Assembly: GCA_963723355.1 (NCBI GenBank)
Contig: CAVRQQ010000020.1
Coordinates: forward strand, 1 to 64,000
DNA length: 64,000 nt
Origin: JAFDBW01 sp963723355
Lineage (GTDB): Bacteria > Desulfobacterota > Desulfuromonadia > Desulfuromonadales > BM103
Reading direction: 5' to 3'
Part shown: positions 43,157-56,416 of the stretch, piece by piece
Numbering within the stretch: position 1 is the first letter of the stretch
Layout of the letters: every line of letters starts with the position of its first letter
Made by a program: the position numbers and the translations under genes
Notes under the pieces: generated by a model
What the model saw: only the letters and a program-made list of their open reading frames with translations
Told to the model about the DNA's origin: nothing
The model's database searches: none

Positions 43157-43486
43157 TTAACGCAGGCTCGTGGCGCAGCGTGGGCAAGTGAACATGCTGG
43201 TGGACGGCACCTTGTGACCGCAGGTCGGACAATTGAACCAGTAGCGGCAGTACTTGCATTGCGGGTCAGAAAGTCCCTGTTTTTTCTTGCACTTGGGACA
43301 CTGGCGATACATTTTGCGATGGGTAATATATTCATCAAAAATCAGGCCGCATTTCGCACAGACCTTGGCGTCCCGGCGATGGTTCGGAGCTTCGCATCGC
43401 GGTGCCGGACAGACATAGACCGTATGACAGTTGTCACACCAGTTGTTGCCGCGCGTCATCTCTTTACATACCGAGCATTTTTCCAT
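43157..43486 (-). CDS. Multi zinc-ribbon protein
   Basis: 109 residues with at least eight CxxC or CxxxxC-type knuckles (CSVC, CDNC, CPAPRC, CAKC, CPKC, CKYC, CPTC, CPRC), enough for four to five zinc sites and almost nothing else. No enzymatic domain is present. It could be a nucleic-acid-binding or ribosome-associated zinc protein. The family is not recognised. It is transcribed toward the terminator at 43.1 kb. Confidence 0.7.
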   Translation of the reverse strand: MEKCSVCKEMTRGNNWCDNCHTVYVCPAPRCEAPNHRRDAKVCAKCGLIFDEYITHRKMYRQCPKCKKKQGLSDPQCKYCRYWFNCPTCGHKVPSTSMFTCPRCATSLR

Positions 43487-43623
43487 CAGAACACCTCAGG
43501 CGGTTTCTTTTCCGACATTCAATCCTTCATCTACAAGATAATCAATTCACGCTGAAATTACCAGTATGTTATCGGCAAGTTGCTGATAAAACAGGGGATC
43601 ATAGATACATAAAGCTCAAAATG

Positions 43624-43651
43624 AAAAAGCCGGGCCCTCAGAGCCCGGCTT
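43624..43651 (-). terminator. Terminator of rubrerythrin
   Basis: On the minus strand AAGCCGGGC and GCCCGGCTT pair and are followed by TTTTT, 23 bp after the rubrerythrin stop. Confidence 0.9.
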
Positions 43652-43673
43652 GCAAATTCCGTGGGATGAAGAG

Positions 43674-44183
43674 CTAGTCGACCTTGAAAAATGCCACCGG
43701 GCCGGCCTGGCAGATCGGACAGGGGCCATGCGGCTCTCCCTCCAGGGTGTTGCCACAGACCTTGCAGACGTAGTAATCAACATCCTGATTCCTGCCAAAA
43801 TTGTCGAACGCTTTCTGGTACAGGTCGGCATGAACCTTTTCAACCGCGTTGGCAAAAGAAAAGCTGCGCAATGCGGCATCGAAGCCTTCGGCCTTGGCTT
43901 CTTCGATCATCTGTGGGTACATACTTTCAAACTCGTGAGTTTCACCGCTGATCGCTTCCCTCAGATTGGCCTCGGTGCTGTTAACCCCGCCGGCAGTGCG
44001 CAAATGGGCGTGGGCGTGGACCGTTTCGGCGGCAGCCGCAGCACGGAACAGCTTGGCGACCTGCTTGTGCCCTTCTGCGTCAGCCTTTTCGGCAAAAGCC
44101 AGGTATTTGCGGTTGGCCTGAGACTCTCCGGCAAAGGCCTCCATTAGATTGTTCTCTGTTTTACTCCCCTTCAATTCTGCCAT
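43674..44183 (-). CDS. Rubrerythrin
   Basis: 169 residues. The N-terminal di-iron four-helix bundle (about 8-135) has AFAGESQANRKYLAFAEKA, AETVHAHAHL and SGETHEFESMYPQMIEEA; the C-terminal rubredoxin-like domain has CKVCGNTLEGEPHGPCPIC. It reduces peroxide in the cytoplasm of anaerobes. It is monocistronic with its own terminator. Together with the ferritin-like protein and seleno-peroxiredoxin it makes up a peroxide defence set. Confidence 0.96.
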   Translation of the reverse strand: MAELKGSKTENNLMEAFAGESQANRKYLAFAEKADAEGHKQVAKLFRAAAAAETVHAHAHLRTAGGVNSTEANLREAISGETHEFESMYPQMIEEAKAEGFDAALRSFSFANAVEKVHADLYQKAFDNFGRNQDVDYYVCKVCGNTLEGEPHGPCPICQAGPVAFFKVD

Positions 44184-44303
44184 GATTCTCTCCTTTCAAT
44201 GAAAATAATTTGACAAACATAAAAGCAGATTAATATTATCGATTTCGCCGGGCATGTCAACCGTATGTGCTTTTTCTGCAATTGCCTTTTGGAGGAATGC
44301 CTC

Positions 44304-44762
44304 ATGTCGATCTATCGAGTAGAAAAAACCGAGCTCCCCGTGGTCGTTTTCCAGGCGGATGGTTCGGTCATGAAGGGTGTCGTGTTCCTCAGTCCGGCAA
44401 CCTACAACCACATGGGCACACAGACCCTGAACGACCTGCTGAAAGAGCCCGGAGACTTTTTCCCGTTCCGAAGCGAAACGGGAAACTTCTGCGTCACCAA
44501 CAAGCAGACCATCACCCATATTCGTTTCGAGCCCCAGAAAAGCGATCCTGAACAGCAGTTACTTGGACACAGGGAAGATGTGGAGATCAGGTTTGTCGGT
44601 GGGGAACAGCTGACCGGCACCGTGATCATTGAAATGCCGGAAGGGAAAAACCGCCTGTTTGATTTTATCAACGCGATGGATGGCTTCTTCGTGCTGCAGA
44701 ACCAGGAGGCGCACTACCTGGTCAACGTCAGGCAGCTTCGCGATGTCAGCCCGAGGGGCTGA
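44304..44762 (+). CDS. Conserved-looking protein of unknown function
   Basis: 152 residues from ATG 44304, seven bases after GGAGGA. Predicted mostly beta: TELPVVVFQADGSVMKGVVF, FCVTNKQTITHIRF, VEIRFVGGEQLTGTVIIEMP and LFDFINAMDGFFVLQNQEA. The alternation is reminiscent of small beta-barrel adaptor domains, but I recognise no family. There is no signal peptide, so it is likely cytoplasmic. It is convergent with uvrA. Confidence 0.65.
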   Translation: MSIYRVEKTELPVVVFQADGSVMKGVVFLSPATYNHMGTQTLNDLLKEPGDFFPFRSETGNFCVTNKQTITHIRFEPQKSDPEQQLLGHREDVEIRFVGGEQLTGTVIIEMPEGKNRLFDFINAMDGFFVLQNQEAHYLVNVRQLRDVSPRG

Positions 44763-44811
44763 ACCGCGAACCGTTTTTGCCGACGGCCCTCTTCTGCAAG
44801 CGAACTCTCAC

Positions 44812-47614
<2,803 letters not shown>

Positions 47615-47625
<11 letters not shown>

Positions 47626-48776
47626 GAGTCTTTTTCTGTAGAATTTTAGCTGTTAATAAAATGATTCTTTTTGCAGGTAAATTGAGGCGAGAGCCGCGAA
47701 GCGCGAAAAACCATAAGCTTTGTTTTAATTTATGGTTTTCCTCGCACCTCGCTACCTCGCACCTCGTTCCTGTCTTATCAGCCATCTCATCCGCCATCTT
47801 GACCGCCGCAATCAGGCTGGTGGGACTGGCCTTGCCGCTCCCGGCCAGATCGTAGGCGGTGCCGTGGTCCACCGAGGTCCGCACAATCGGCAGGCCGAGG
47901 GTGACATTGACTCCGTCATCAAAATGCAGGAGTTTGAGAGGGATCAGCCCCTGGTCGTGATACATGCAGATGACCGCGTCGTAGCGGCCCTGGGCGGCAA
48001 ACCAGAAAAGGGTGTCAGCACTGTGCGGACCACTCGCATCGATCCCTTCGTTCCGGGCTGTCTCGATGGCCGGGACAATCAATTGCGTCTCCTCATCGCC
48101 GAACAAGCCGCCCTCTCCGGCATGCGGGTTGAGGGCAAGGACCGCCAGGCGTGGCGATGACGAGACCGAACTGCTGGCGTAAACTCGTTGCGGCGATCCG
48201 GATCGTCGACAGGATACGGTCAACGGTCAATCTTCGCGGCACATCGCGCAGGGCAATGTGGGTTGTCACCAGGCAAACCTTGAGGCGCTCGCCGGCCAGC
48301 ATCATGACCACCTCGTCAACGCCACATCGCGTCGCGAGCAGTTCCGTGTGTCCGGGGTAGTCGGCACCGGCCAGCTGCAGGGCCTGCTTGTTGATCGGCG
48401 CAGTCACCATGCCGGCCGCATCTTTGGCGAGGCAGCGATCACAGGCCCAGGAGATGTAGTCGACCATGGCGCTGCCGGAGCAGAGAACAGGTTGCCCATA
48501 CTTCTGTTGTGCAGGATCGAGACTGGAAATTTCACGCAGCGACAGGATCTGGCCGGAGATCACCAGCTCACCTGAAGCCAGCGGGGCTGGCGAACCCGGC
48601 TGCCAGTCAACCTCAAAGCCACAGACCTGCGCTGCCCGCTTCATGATCGCCAGGTCACCGACAACCACGACCGGGCGAGACAGCCCGGCAAAGGCGCCCT
48701 TGCCGGCGGCCTGGACAATGATTTCCGGGCCAACCCCGGTCGGATCACCCATGGTGATGAGAAGTGGTTTCTTCAT
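47615..48776 (-). CDS. pdxA: 4-hydroxythreonine-4-phosphate dehydrogenase (one frameshift, unusual C-terminal tail)
   Basis: Start ATG 48776 (MKKPLLITMGDPTGVGPEII). Catalytic and metal features: MVTAPINKQALQLAGADYPG, HTELLATRCG, then LNPHAGEGGLFGDEE, YDAVICMYHDQGLIPLKLL and GLPIVRTSVDHGTAYDLAG. The frame breaks near 48155-48160 (FGLVIA in one frame, SSPRLAVLALNP one base on), explained by one extra base. The restored length is 386, about 50 more than usual, because the frame runs on from AAVKMADEMAD through a palindromic intergenic repeat into uvrA. The enzyme works in pyridoxal phosphate synthesis. Confidence 0.88.
47685..47768. repeat. Palindromic intergenic element (copy 3), inside the pdxA tail
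   Basis: AAAACCATAA and TTATGGTTTT form a perfect 10-bp stem, flanked on the left by GAGGCGAGAGCCGCGAAGCG and on the right by CCTCGCACCTCGCTACCTCG. It has the same GAGGCGCGAAG / CTCGCACCTCG ends as the elements at 23.9 and 28.9 kb. Confidence 0.55.
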
Positions 48777-48953
48777 AAATTCTGTTCGCTGATTATCGGC
48801 CAAAGAAACAGTATAGCCCAGCCACGAAAAAGTCCTCAACCTGATTTACATATTCTGTTTTCTGTTCCGGACAGGGAAAGCGGTTTTCAAACCAGGCGGA
48901 AGCGGTTATACTCTGGGTATTTCAACGTGTCATGCGCAACTGGAGACCCTTGG

Positions 48954-49313
48954 ATGAAGGATGAACTGTTTGAACGTCGAAAAGCAGAGCGTCGTTACGC
49001 CCTGAATTTTCTCGATTATGAAATTCTTGGTGACTCCGGTGAGGTGACTGGCCGCGGCCTCGCCCGCACCCTCAACGTCAGCGAGGACGGGCTGCGCCTG
49101 GAAACCGGGCAATTCTTTGAACCTGGCCAGCAGCTGCGCATTACCCTGGGCCTCGACAATGACCTGGTCCAGGTGACGGGCCAGGTGGTCAACTCGCAAC
49201 CTGAAAATGAAGAGCTCTGCAGCAGCGGGATCCTGTTTGTCGAGCTTGACGGTCAGGATCGGGAGACCTATCGGAAACATTGCGAAACGTTAAAAACAGC
49301 GCTTGGCCAATAG
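48954..49313 (+). CDS. PilZ-like domain protein
   Basis: 119 residues from ATG 48954. The N-terminus FERRKAERRYALNFLDYEIL fits the RxxxR c-di-GMP-binding segment, and TLNVSEDGLRLETGQFFEPG fits the (D/N)xSxxG segment, here N-V-S-E-D-G; LVQVTGQVV continues the beta barrel. It would act as a c-di-GMP-responsive adaptor. It is a single gene with a terminator. Confidence 0.8.
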   Translation: MKDELFERRKAERRYALNFLDYEILGDSGEVTGRGLARTLNVSEDGLRLETGQFFEPGQQLRITLGLDNDLVQVTGQVVNSQPENEELCSSGILFVELDGQDRETYRKHCETLKTALGQ

Positions 49314-49334
49314 CACCAGACGGAGATAAAACAG

Positions 49335-49362
49335 AAAGCCCGCCTGCAACAGGTGGGCTTTT
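49335..49362 (+). terminator. Terminator after the PilZ gene
   Basis: AAAGCCCGCCTG-CAA-CAGGTGGGCTTTT, 12-bp stem with one G-T pair. Confidence 0.85.
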
Positions 49363-49425
49363 ACATGTCATGAGCAAAACCTTGCCAGCACCGTTCAGTG
49401 CCTGTGGCTCTTTCAGCAGGACAGA

Positions 49426-50373
49426 TCAAAGACGGATATCGATATACGCTTTCGTTTTGAGGCTCTTGGTCCATTCCTTGATCCGGGCATCGGTCTTCTG
49501 ATCCATGATCGTCTGGTAAATATCGAATTTCACCTCGTCAAACTGCCGCAGGCCGCCGGCCAGTCTCTGATTAATCCGGAACAGGAGAACCGCCTCTTTC
49601 ATTTCTACAGGGTCACTGTACCCGCCGTCAGCCACAGCTTCGATCGCAGCAAGAAATTCGGGGTTCAGATCAGCATAGGCAACATTACCCATATCGCTCC
49701 CCGTGGCGCCATAGGTCAGATTGTAGCTGTCCACCACCTGGTCGAAGTCTTCATTGTTACGCAAACGCTCCAATGCCTCGCGGACAACCGATTTGATCTT
49801 CTGTCGCTCCTGCTCCGAAGCCTTTACCGAAACCGGGAAAGTGATCGCGCTGAGGTGAACTTCGGGAGCCAGGCGATAATCATCCAGGTGAGCGCGATAG
49901 TATTCGACTATTTCCCGTTCGGGCACGTCAACCTGGCTACGCACCTCTTCGCCGATCAGTTTATAACGCAGAATCTGCTCAGCCAGGTTGTCGCGATAGG
50001 CCTGGAAATCCATGCCCTGTACGGTGACGGCATCCTCAAGTTCCTCCCTGGTCAGCTGGTTCTTTTGCTGCACATCGAGCAGGGCGGTTTCAATCTCATC
50101 TTCAGAGACACTCAGCCTGAGCGCCTTGACTCGCTGCTGAACCAGGGTTTCCTCGATCATGCGTGATAAAAGTTCCTGGCGCAGCGCCCCGAGCTGCGCC
50201 GGGGACGGTTGCTTGTCCTGTTTTGCCAATTGCTCCTGAAGCTTCTGGTCCAGCTGGTAGGTCGTGATAATATCCGTGTTGACGACTGCGGCAATCCGGC
50301 TGACGACAGCAGCTGACGCCGTATTCAAGCCGATGCAGAGCAACAAAAACAGGGCGATTCCGAACTGTCTCAT
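49426..50373 (-). CDS. SurA-like periplasmic chaperone / PpiC-type isomerase
   Basis: 315 residues from ATG 50373. Signal peptide FGIALFLLLCIGLNTASA. The SurA N-terminal chaperone domain is at about 25-170 (VVSRIAAVVNTDIITTYQLD, ELLSRMIEETLVQQRVKALR), followed by a parvulin-like domain (about 185-290, with VHLSAITFPV, NEDFDQVVDSYNLTYGATGS). It lies 13 bp downstream of a second parvulin lipoprotein gene; both probably assist outer-membrane protein folding. Confidence 0.87.
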   Translation of the reverse strand: MRQFGIALFLLLCIGLNTASAAVVSRIAAVVNTDIITTYQLDQKLQEQLAKQDKQPSPAQLGALRQELLSRMIEETLVQQRVKALRLSVSEDEIETALLDVQQKNQLTREELEDAVTVQGMDFQAYRDNLAEQILRYKLIGEEVRSQVDVPEREIVEYYRAHLDDYRLAPEVHLSAITFPVSVKASEQERQKIKSVVREALERLRNNEDFDQVVDSYNLTYGATGSDMGNVAYADLNPEFLAAIEAVADGGYSDPVEMKEAVLLFRINQRLAGGLRQFDEVKFDIYQTIMDQKTDARIKEWTKSLKTKAYIDIRL

Positions 50374-50386
50374 GTGATCCTCTTTC

Positions 50387-51346
50387 TTATCTGTTTTTAT
50401 GGCTGGTTTCTTCGAGCTGAGTCCAGTCGACATTGATCACGGCCCGGGCCCGCATTTCCTGCAACCAGTCAAGATAAACAACCTCTTTTTTCTGACTTTC
50501 CAGGATCGCGCGGATTTCGTCCGACACCTCCCTTTTCTTCAGTCGGGCCGCCTTGCGCTTCTCTTCGACGAGGAAGATATGGTACCCGTACTCGCTCTTG
50601 ACCAGGTCGCTCAGACGGTTGACCGGCAGGTCAAACACGACATCGTCAAACTCCGGAGGCATCTCTCCCCGGGCAAAAAACCCGAGGTCTCCACCCTGCT
50701 CGGCATCCGGTGACAGGGAATATTCCGCAGCAACCTCGGCAAACGGTCGTCCCTGGCGCAGCAGGCCGAGAAGCTCCTGGCCCTCGGCTTCATCGGCCAC
50801 GACAATCTGTCGGGCCCTGACCTGGGCAGGACGGTCGAACTGCTTGCGATTGGCTTTATAGTAGGCATCGATTTCCTTGTCCGTCACATCAACCCTGGAA
50901 TAAACCGCCTCCTCAAGGAGCTTCTCCATGATCAGGCTTTCCTTGAGCTCCTCGCGCCAGCCCTGCAGGGTCACCCCCCGTTCCTGGAGCATCGTCTCGA
51001 AACTGGTTCCGGAATAGTCCTGGCGATATGCCAGCAACGCTGCATCAATGTCCGCCTCGGTAACCTCGATATTGAGCCGCCGGGCCTCATCATGGATCAG
51101 TTCACGGTCAATCAGCTGAACCAGAAAGGAGCGCTGCAGTTCCTCGCGTTCGATACCGGTCAGTGGTTGGTCCTTCTGCAGGCTCTTTTCGAATTCGGCG
51201 AGGAACTCCGCTTTGCTGATTTCCCGGTCGTTGATGACGATCAGCGGCGGCATCGGTTTCTTCTCCGGCTCCGCTTCACATCCGGAAGAAAACAGGCCGG
51301 TGCCGAGAAGCAGAAGAGACAGCAATGTGATGCGCAACAAAGACAT
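50387..51346 (-). CDS. Lipoprotein peptidyl-prolyl isomerase (PpiC/parvulin)
   Basis: 319 residues from ATG 51346. Lipobox LLLLGTGLFSSGC. SurA_N-like chaperone region (about 30-160), then a parvulin domain with VRARQIVVADEAEGQELLGL, FAEVAAEYSLSPDAEQGGDL, GFFARGEMPPEFDDVVFDL and YGYHIFLVEEK. It is membrane-anchored in the periplasm. It forms an operon with the SurA-like gene and lies 41 bp downstream of mfd. Confidence 0.9.
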   Translation of the reverse strand: MSLLRITLLSLLLLGTGLFSSGCEAEPEKKPMPPLIVINDREISKAEFLAEFEKSLQKDQPLTGIEREELQRSFLVQLIDRELIHDEARRLNIEVTEADIDAALLAYRQDYSGTSFETMLQERGVTLQGWREELKESLIMEKLLEEAVYSRVDVTDKEIDAYYKANRKQFDRPAQVRARQIVVADEAEGQELLGLLRQGRPFAEVAAEYSLSPDAEQGGDLGFFARGEMPPEFDDVVFDLPVNRLSDLVKSEYGYHIFLVEEKRKAARLKKREVSDEIRAILESQKKEVVYLDWLQEMRARAVINVDWTQLEETSHKNR

Positions 51347-51387
51347 GGGGTTTACACCTAAAGAGTTGGAATCCGGTTGCCAAACTA

Positions 51388-54300
51388 TCATAGCCGGCAA
51401 AATCCTTGCAATTCCTTTTTGGCGGCGGCCAGCACCGCATCGCGGGGGATTCGGCCGAGCCGGACCGTCAGCCGGTAATCCGGGCTGAAACGGTATTTTT
51501 TGCTGTCTTCAAGAAGGGCCAGGATCTGTTCCGGGGCGACCCTGGTTGATGCCGGGAAAGCAAAGACCAGGTTGTGTCCGTCGTACTCTACCTGTTCGAC
51601 ATGGAGCTGCTTCATGAGCACACGCAGCTTCATGACTTCCAGCAGCAATTCCGCTTCTCCGGGCAGTTCGCCATAACGATCTCGCAATTCATCGCCGGCC
51701 TGGTAGATCTCGACATCTTCCCGGGCTGAAGCCAGCTTGCGGTAAAGCACCAGGCGCTGATTGGGGTCGGCAACATACCGCTCCGGCAGGAAAGCCGAAA
51801 GCCCCAGGCGAATCTCGGGATCAATCCGCTCTTCACGGGCCTGACCCTGCAATTCACTGGACGGTCTCTTCGAGCAGGTCGGTATACATCTCGAAGCCAA
51901 TTGCAGCAACCTGCCCGGCCTGCCGGGCACCAAGCAGATCCCCGGCGCCGCGCAGTTCCAGATCGTGACGGGCGATGCGGAAGCCGGCACCCAGTTCGGC
52001 CTGCTCCTGCAGGACCTTGAGCCGTTCCCGGGCATCCTTGGTCAGAACCCCCTCGCCCGGGATCAACAGGTAAGCATAGGCACGCTGATGCGAACGCCCG
52101 ACCCGGCCGCGCAACTGGTAGAGCTGGGCCAGGCCGAAACAGTCGGCCCGGTTGATAATCATGGTATTCGCTGCAGGAATATCGATCCCGTTCTCTATGA
52201 TCGTCGAACAGACCAGCAGGTTGGTCTCCCCTTCGATGAAATCGAGCATGACCTTTTCCAGGTCCTTTTCCGGCATCTGGCCGTGGCCAACACCGATTTT
52301 CGCCTGGGGGACCAGCCGGCGCAGGAAATCGGCCATCGCATCGATCGACTGCACCCGGTTATGGACAAAATACACCTGTCCACCGCGACGCAGTTCGCGC
52401 AGGATCGCATCACGGATCAGGTCATCGTCAAACCGGGTGACATAGGTGCGAATCGCCTGGCGATCAACCGGCGGCGTATCGATAATCGACAGGTTACGCA
52501 GACCGGCAAGACTCAGGTGCAGGGTGCGCGGTATCGGCGTCGCGGTCAGCGTCAACACGTCGACTTCGGCGCGCATCTTCTTCAGTCGCTCCTTGTGAGT
52601 CACACCGAAGCGTTGCTCCTCGTCGATCACGATCAGGCCAAGGTTTTTAAAATGCAGGTCTCGCTGCAACAGACGATGGGTACCGATCAGGATATCCACC
52701 TGCCCCTTGGCGGTGCGCTGAATGATCCGTTTCTGCTCGGCCGGGGTCCTGAAGCGCGACAACATCTCGACAACAACCGGGTAATCGGCGAAACGCTGCC
52801 TGAACGTCTCGAGGTGCTGTCGGGCCAGCACTGTGGTCGGGACCAGAATCGCCACCTGTCGACTGTCGAGCACCGCCTTGAACGCCGCACGAATCGCGAC
52901 CTCGGTCTTGCCGTATCCGACGTCACCGCAAATCAGGCGATCGACGGGACGCTCAGAAACCATATCTTCGATGACCGCTTCGATCGCCTCCAGCTGGTCC
53001 GGGGTCTCTTCGTGGGGAAAAGAGGCTTCGAATTCGCGGAACAGACGATCCGGAGGGGCGTAGCGAAAGCCTTTTGCCATCTGCCGCCGAGCCTGGATCT
53101 GCAGGAGCTCGCGGGCCAGTTCCTCGATGGCCGCCCGCGCCTTCAGCTTGGCTTTTTCCCAGGCGCCGCCACCCATCTTGTCGAGTCGCGGCGAGCTGCC
53201 ATCGGAAAGATACTTCTGGACCTTCTCGATGCGCTCTATCGGCAGGTAAAGGCGGTCATCCCCGGCATACTCAAGATGCAGGAAATCTCCGGCGACATCA
53301 CCGGTCTGCAGGTGGACCAGGCCAAGGTAGCGACCGATACCGTAATCCGTGTGCACGACCAGGTCATCCAGTTTCAGGTCGGCCAGCGACGATTCGAAAA
53401 CCCTTTGCCGGCGGCGTACCCTGCGATGGGTGCGTGGGCCGAAGATTTCATCGTCACAGATGATCGCGAGCTTTTCCTCAACCAGTCTGAACCCGTTATC
53501 CAGGCTTCCGGTGGTCACGGTCAGCCCTGCCGGCACCTGGCGTCCCGGCACCAGTTCCGGAACCCAGTTCACCGGCAGCTCGCTTGGCGCCAGCAGGTCG
53601 AGCAGGCGCTCCGCCTGGCCACGTTGATGACAGACCACGAGAATTCGCCACTCATCGTTCAACCAGTCTTGAAGACGTTGCACCAGGGGAGCGAGGCTGC
53701 CGTCATGTTCGGCGTGGTCCGGCCGCAAATCAGCGTTCCCGGTGACCGGCACACGGTAAATCGGGGATTCATTTTCGAGCCGGTAAACCTGTAGAGAGAC
53801 CAGGTCGATACGCGGACCCTTTGCCAGGAAATCGTCCAGGTCCCGGTTGGCGAGATAAAAATCCTCGGCCGGAACAAAAGGCTCCCCGCTCCGCTCCGCC
53901 CGCTCGGCCCCACAACGAATTGCGTCACTGAACTCGTCAGCGGCCGCGGTAACCGCCGGGGGGTCGAGTAACAGCCAGGTGAAGCGGTCGAGATAATCGA
54001 ACAGAAGTCCCAGCTTTTCATAATTCAGCGGCAGGAGGTTCTCCCGACCGGGGGCCAGCAACCCTTCACGGACTTCCTCGAGAATCATCTCTCGTTGGCG
54101 ACGTGGTATCTCCAGGTCATCACAGCGTTCCTTGAACCGCCGGGTGAAGGTTTCCAGGTGCGCTCCGGCAAGGATCATCTCCCGGGCTGGCACCAGGTCA
54201 AGCCTGACCATGTGACTGTCAAGGGAGCGCTGGCTGACGGGATCGAAGGCCCGGATCTCTTCGAGCTCATCACCGAAAAAGGCCAGTCGCACCGGTTGCT

Positions 54301-54878
54301 CAAGCATCGGCGGGAAAAGGTCGACCAGGTCACCACGCACGGCGAAGCAGCCCCGGTCCTCGACCAGCGAGACCCGCTGATAACCAAGTGCAGTCAGGCC
54401 GCTTGAGAAGCTCGTCACGGCGGATCTCCTGGCCGATTTCAAGCTGCAGGGCCAGGGCATCGAGAGCGCTGCGCGGCAGGACTTTTTGTTGCAAAGCCTT
54501 GACCGTGGTGACAACTGCCCTGCCGCGACCGGCGGCGAGTGCCGCCAGAGTTGAAAGCCTGGTCGCTTCGATTTCAGGGTGGGGGCTGAGCGGTGCGTAA
54601 GGTTCGGTTTCCCAGTGTGGGAAGAAAAGGATATCTGCGGCAATGCCGTGATAGAAAACCAGGGCCCGATGAAAGCGCTGGGCCGCAGCCTGATCGGGTG
54701 CGACAATCAGAAGGGTCGAACCGGAGTCTTCCCGCGCCAGCAATCCGGCGCTGAACCAGGCATCGCTGCTGCCGTTCAGGCCGAGGATTTCGGTACGACC
54801 GGAAGAGCCTGTGGAAAAAGGTTCCAGCAGACCCGACAGGGTAGAATGCTGAATGCGTGGTTCCGTCGTTTCGGACAT
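51388..54878 (-). CDS. mfd: Transcription-repair coupling factor (two frameshifts)
   Basis: The restored length of 1162 residues is normal for Mfd. The N-terminal UvrB-like domain starts MSETTEPRIQ and has PHWETEPYAPLSPHPE. The RNA-polymerase-interaction region includes VVHTDYGIGRYLGL. The translocase has Walker A GDVGYGKTEVAIRAAF, DEEQRFGVTHKERLK, LTATPIPRTLHLSL and LYQLRGRVGRS. The C-terminal TRCF domain follows ERIDPEIRLGLSAFLPERYV. One extra C near 54398-54400 separates DELLKR from LTALGYQRV, and one near 51859-51860 separates LLEETV from SELQGQAREE. It removes stalled polymerase and recruits UvrA. Confidence 0.93.
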
Positions 54879-54972
54879 GCCGTATCCGGTTATCGCCTCG
54901 ATGCTGCGGTCAGGGTAGTGGTTGAGTTCGATTGTAGAGCGGCTGATATCAACCGGAGGGATTGCCGGAGGA

Positions 54973-55887
54973 TCAGTCGCGCGGGACGGCCAGCATGCGA
55001 TCCAGGGCGACCTTGGCCGGAATCCTGACTTCTTCGGGTACTGTCACCTGTGGGCCCATGGTCTGCAGGGATTGTAGAACATCTTCGAGCGACGTCAGCT
55101 TCATGTTCGGGCAGATCAGCCGGGTGGTTGGCAGGATGAACTCCTTGTCCGGGTTTTCCTTGCGCAGACGATAGAGGATACCGGCTTCGGTGCCGACGAT
55201 GAACTGTTGCGCCGGATTTTCATTGGCAAAGGTGTACATGCCGCTGGTCGAGCAGATATGGTCCGCCATGGCCAGAACTTCCGGAGGACACTCCGGGTGG
55301 GCCATGAACAGTGCGTCAGGGTAATCGGCCTGGACCTCCTTGACATCTTCAACGGTAAAGCGCTCGTGGGTCGGGCAGTAGCCATCCCAGAAATGACAGG
55401 TCTTGTCGACCTGGGCAGCAATATAGCGCCCCAGGTTGCGGTCAGGTGTCAGAATCACCTCCGGCCCGTCAAGTGAAGCGACCACCTTGACGGCGTTGGC
55501 GCTGGTACAGCAGATATCGCTCTCGGCCTTGACGGCGGCACTTGAGTTGACATAGGTCACCACCGGCACTCCAGGATAGCGGCTTTTCATCTCCCGCAAA
55601 CCGTCCGCGGTGATCATGTCGGCCATCGGGCACCCGGCATCCAGCCGGGGCAGGATAACCGTTTTGTCCGGGGCAAGAATTGCGGCACTTTCCGCCATGA
55701 AGTGTACGCCGCAGAACACGATCACCGACTTCCCGGTCTGCGCCGCTTCAATCGACAGCGCCAGGGAGTCCCCGGTGATATGCGCCATGGCCTGGATTTC
55801 GTCGCGTTGGTAATTATGGGCCAGGATCAGGGCATCACGCTCTTCTGCCAACCGGAGGATTTCACTGGTGATTTCGTTCTGATTCAT
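54973..55887 (-). CDS. nadA: Quinolinate synthase A
   Basis: 304 residues, start ATG 55887 behind AAGGAAG. The three Cys ligands of the 4Fe-4S cluster are in VFCGVHFMAESAAIL, FWDGYCPTHERF and LICPNMKLTSLE; the repeated fold shows LILAHNYQRDEIQ and VVTYVNSSAAVKAESDICCT. It condenses iminoaspartate with dihydroxyacetone phosphate in NAD synthesis. The oxygen-labile cluster suits an anaerobe. No nadB or nadC is nearby. Confidence 0.96.
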   Translation of the reverse strand: MNQNEITSEILRLAEERDALILAHNYQRDEIQAMAHITGDSLALSIEAAQTGKSVIVFCGVHFMAESAAILAPDKTVILPRLDAGCPMADMITADGLREMKSRYPGVPVVTYVNSSAAVKAESDICCTSANAVKVVASLDGPEVILTPDRNLGRYIAAQVDKTCHFWDGYCPTHERFTVEDVKEVQADYPDALFMAHPECPPEVLAMADHICSTSGMYTFANENPAQQFIVGTEAGILYRLRKENPDKEFILPTTRLICPNMKLTSLEDVLQSLQTMGPQVTVPEEVRIPAKVALDRMLAVPRD

Positions 55888-56049
55888 AACTACAACAGCT
55901 TCCTTACCTGAAAGATTGCCGTATACTAGAGCAAAAACCCTGATATGTCAAACGCTTATACCCGTAGCAAGCAGTCTTGACAGGACCCGTTTTTGCCGGT
56001 ATTCTCAGCACACTTTAAAGTCTTTTAACTCTGGCCGGGGTGACCTCCT

Positions 56050-56416
56050 ATGTTTGGTATCGGCTTTCCTGAACTGCTCCTGATTATGGCGATCGCCCTG
56101 ATCGTGCTCGGCCCGAAACGCCTGCCTGACCTGGCCCGGGCGCTTGGCCGCGGCTTTTCGGAATTCAAGCGCGCCACCGATGAACTGAAGCAAACCTTTG
56201 AAGCAGAAACCCGCGCCAATGATTTCAAACGCCCGAAAGATACACCGGCTAAATTGACACCACCTGGTGCCATGCAGGAGGATTACCCGCAGGAGGCCAA
56301 CCCTGTCGAAGCCGCGCCGGTTGCCGAGAACGCAGCGGCCAGCGATGACAGCACGACTGAGCCCGACTGTTGCCGCCGAGACCAAGGCCAAAACCGAGGG
56401 CACCCCGAATGAGTGA
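56050..56416 (+). CDS. tatB: Sec-independent translocase subunit TatB (probable frameshift near C-terminus)
   Basis: N-terminus MFGIGFPELLLIMAIALIVL GPKRLPDLARALGRG: one TM helix, then an amphipathic helix, with the Glu in FPELL typical of TatB. The tail is acidic and Pro/Ala-rich. As read, the frame ends in an odd Cys/Arg-rich tail (EPDCCRRDQGQNRGHPE). Deleting one C at about 56360-56362 gives EPTVAAETKAKTEGTPNE with the stop at 56416, overlapping tatC by eight bases, a more natural end (121 residues). It works with TatC in exporting folded proteins such as MsrB at 14.6 kb. No separate tatA is nearby. Confidence 0.85.

Noticed and set aside
51965..53794. 609-codon open frame opposite mfd
   Set aside because: It has no recognisable domain or ribosome site and mirrors the coding frame of an essential gene; high-GC codon use creates such antisense frames.
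55915..55935. GTATAC-containing GntR site upstream of nadA
   Set aside because: Only one half-site is present; the palindrome is not completed.
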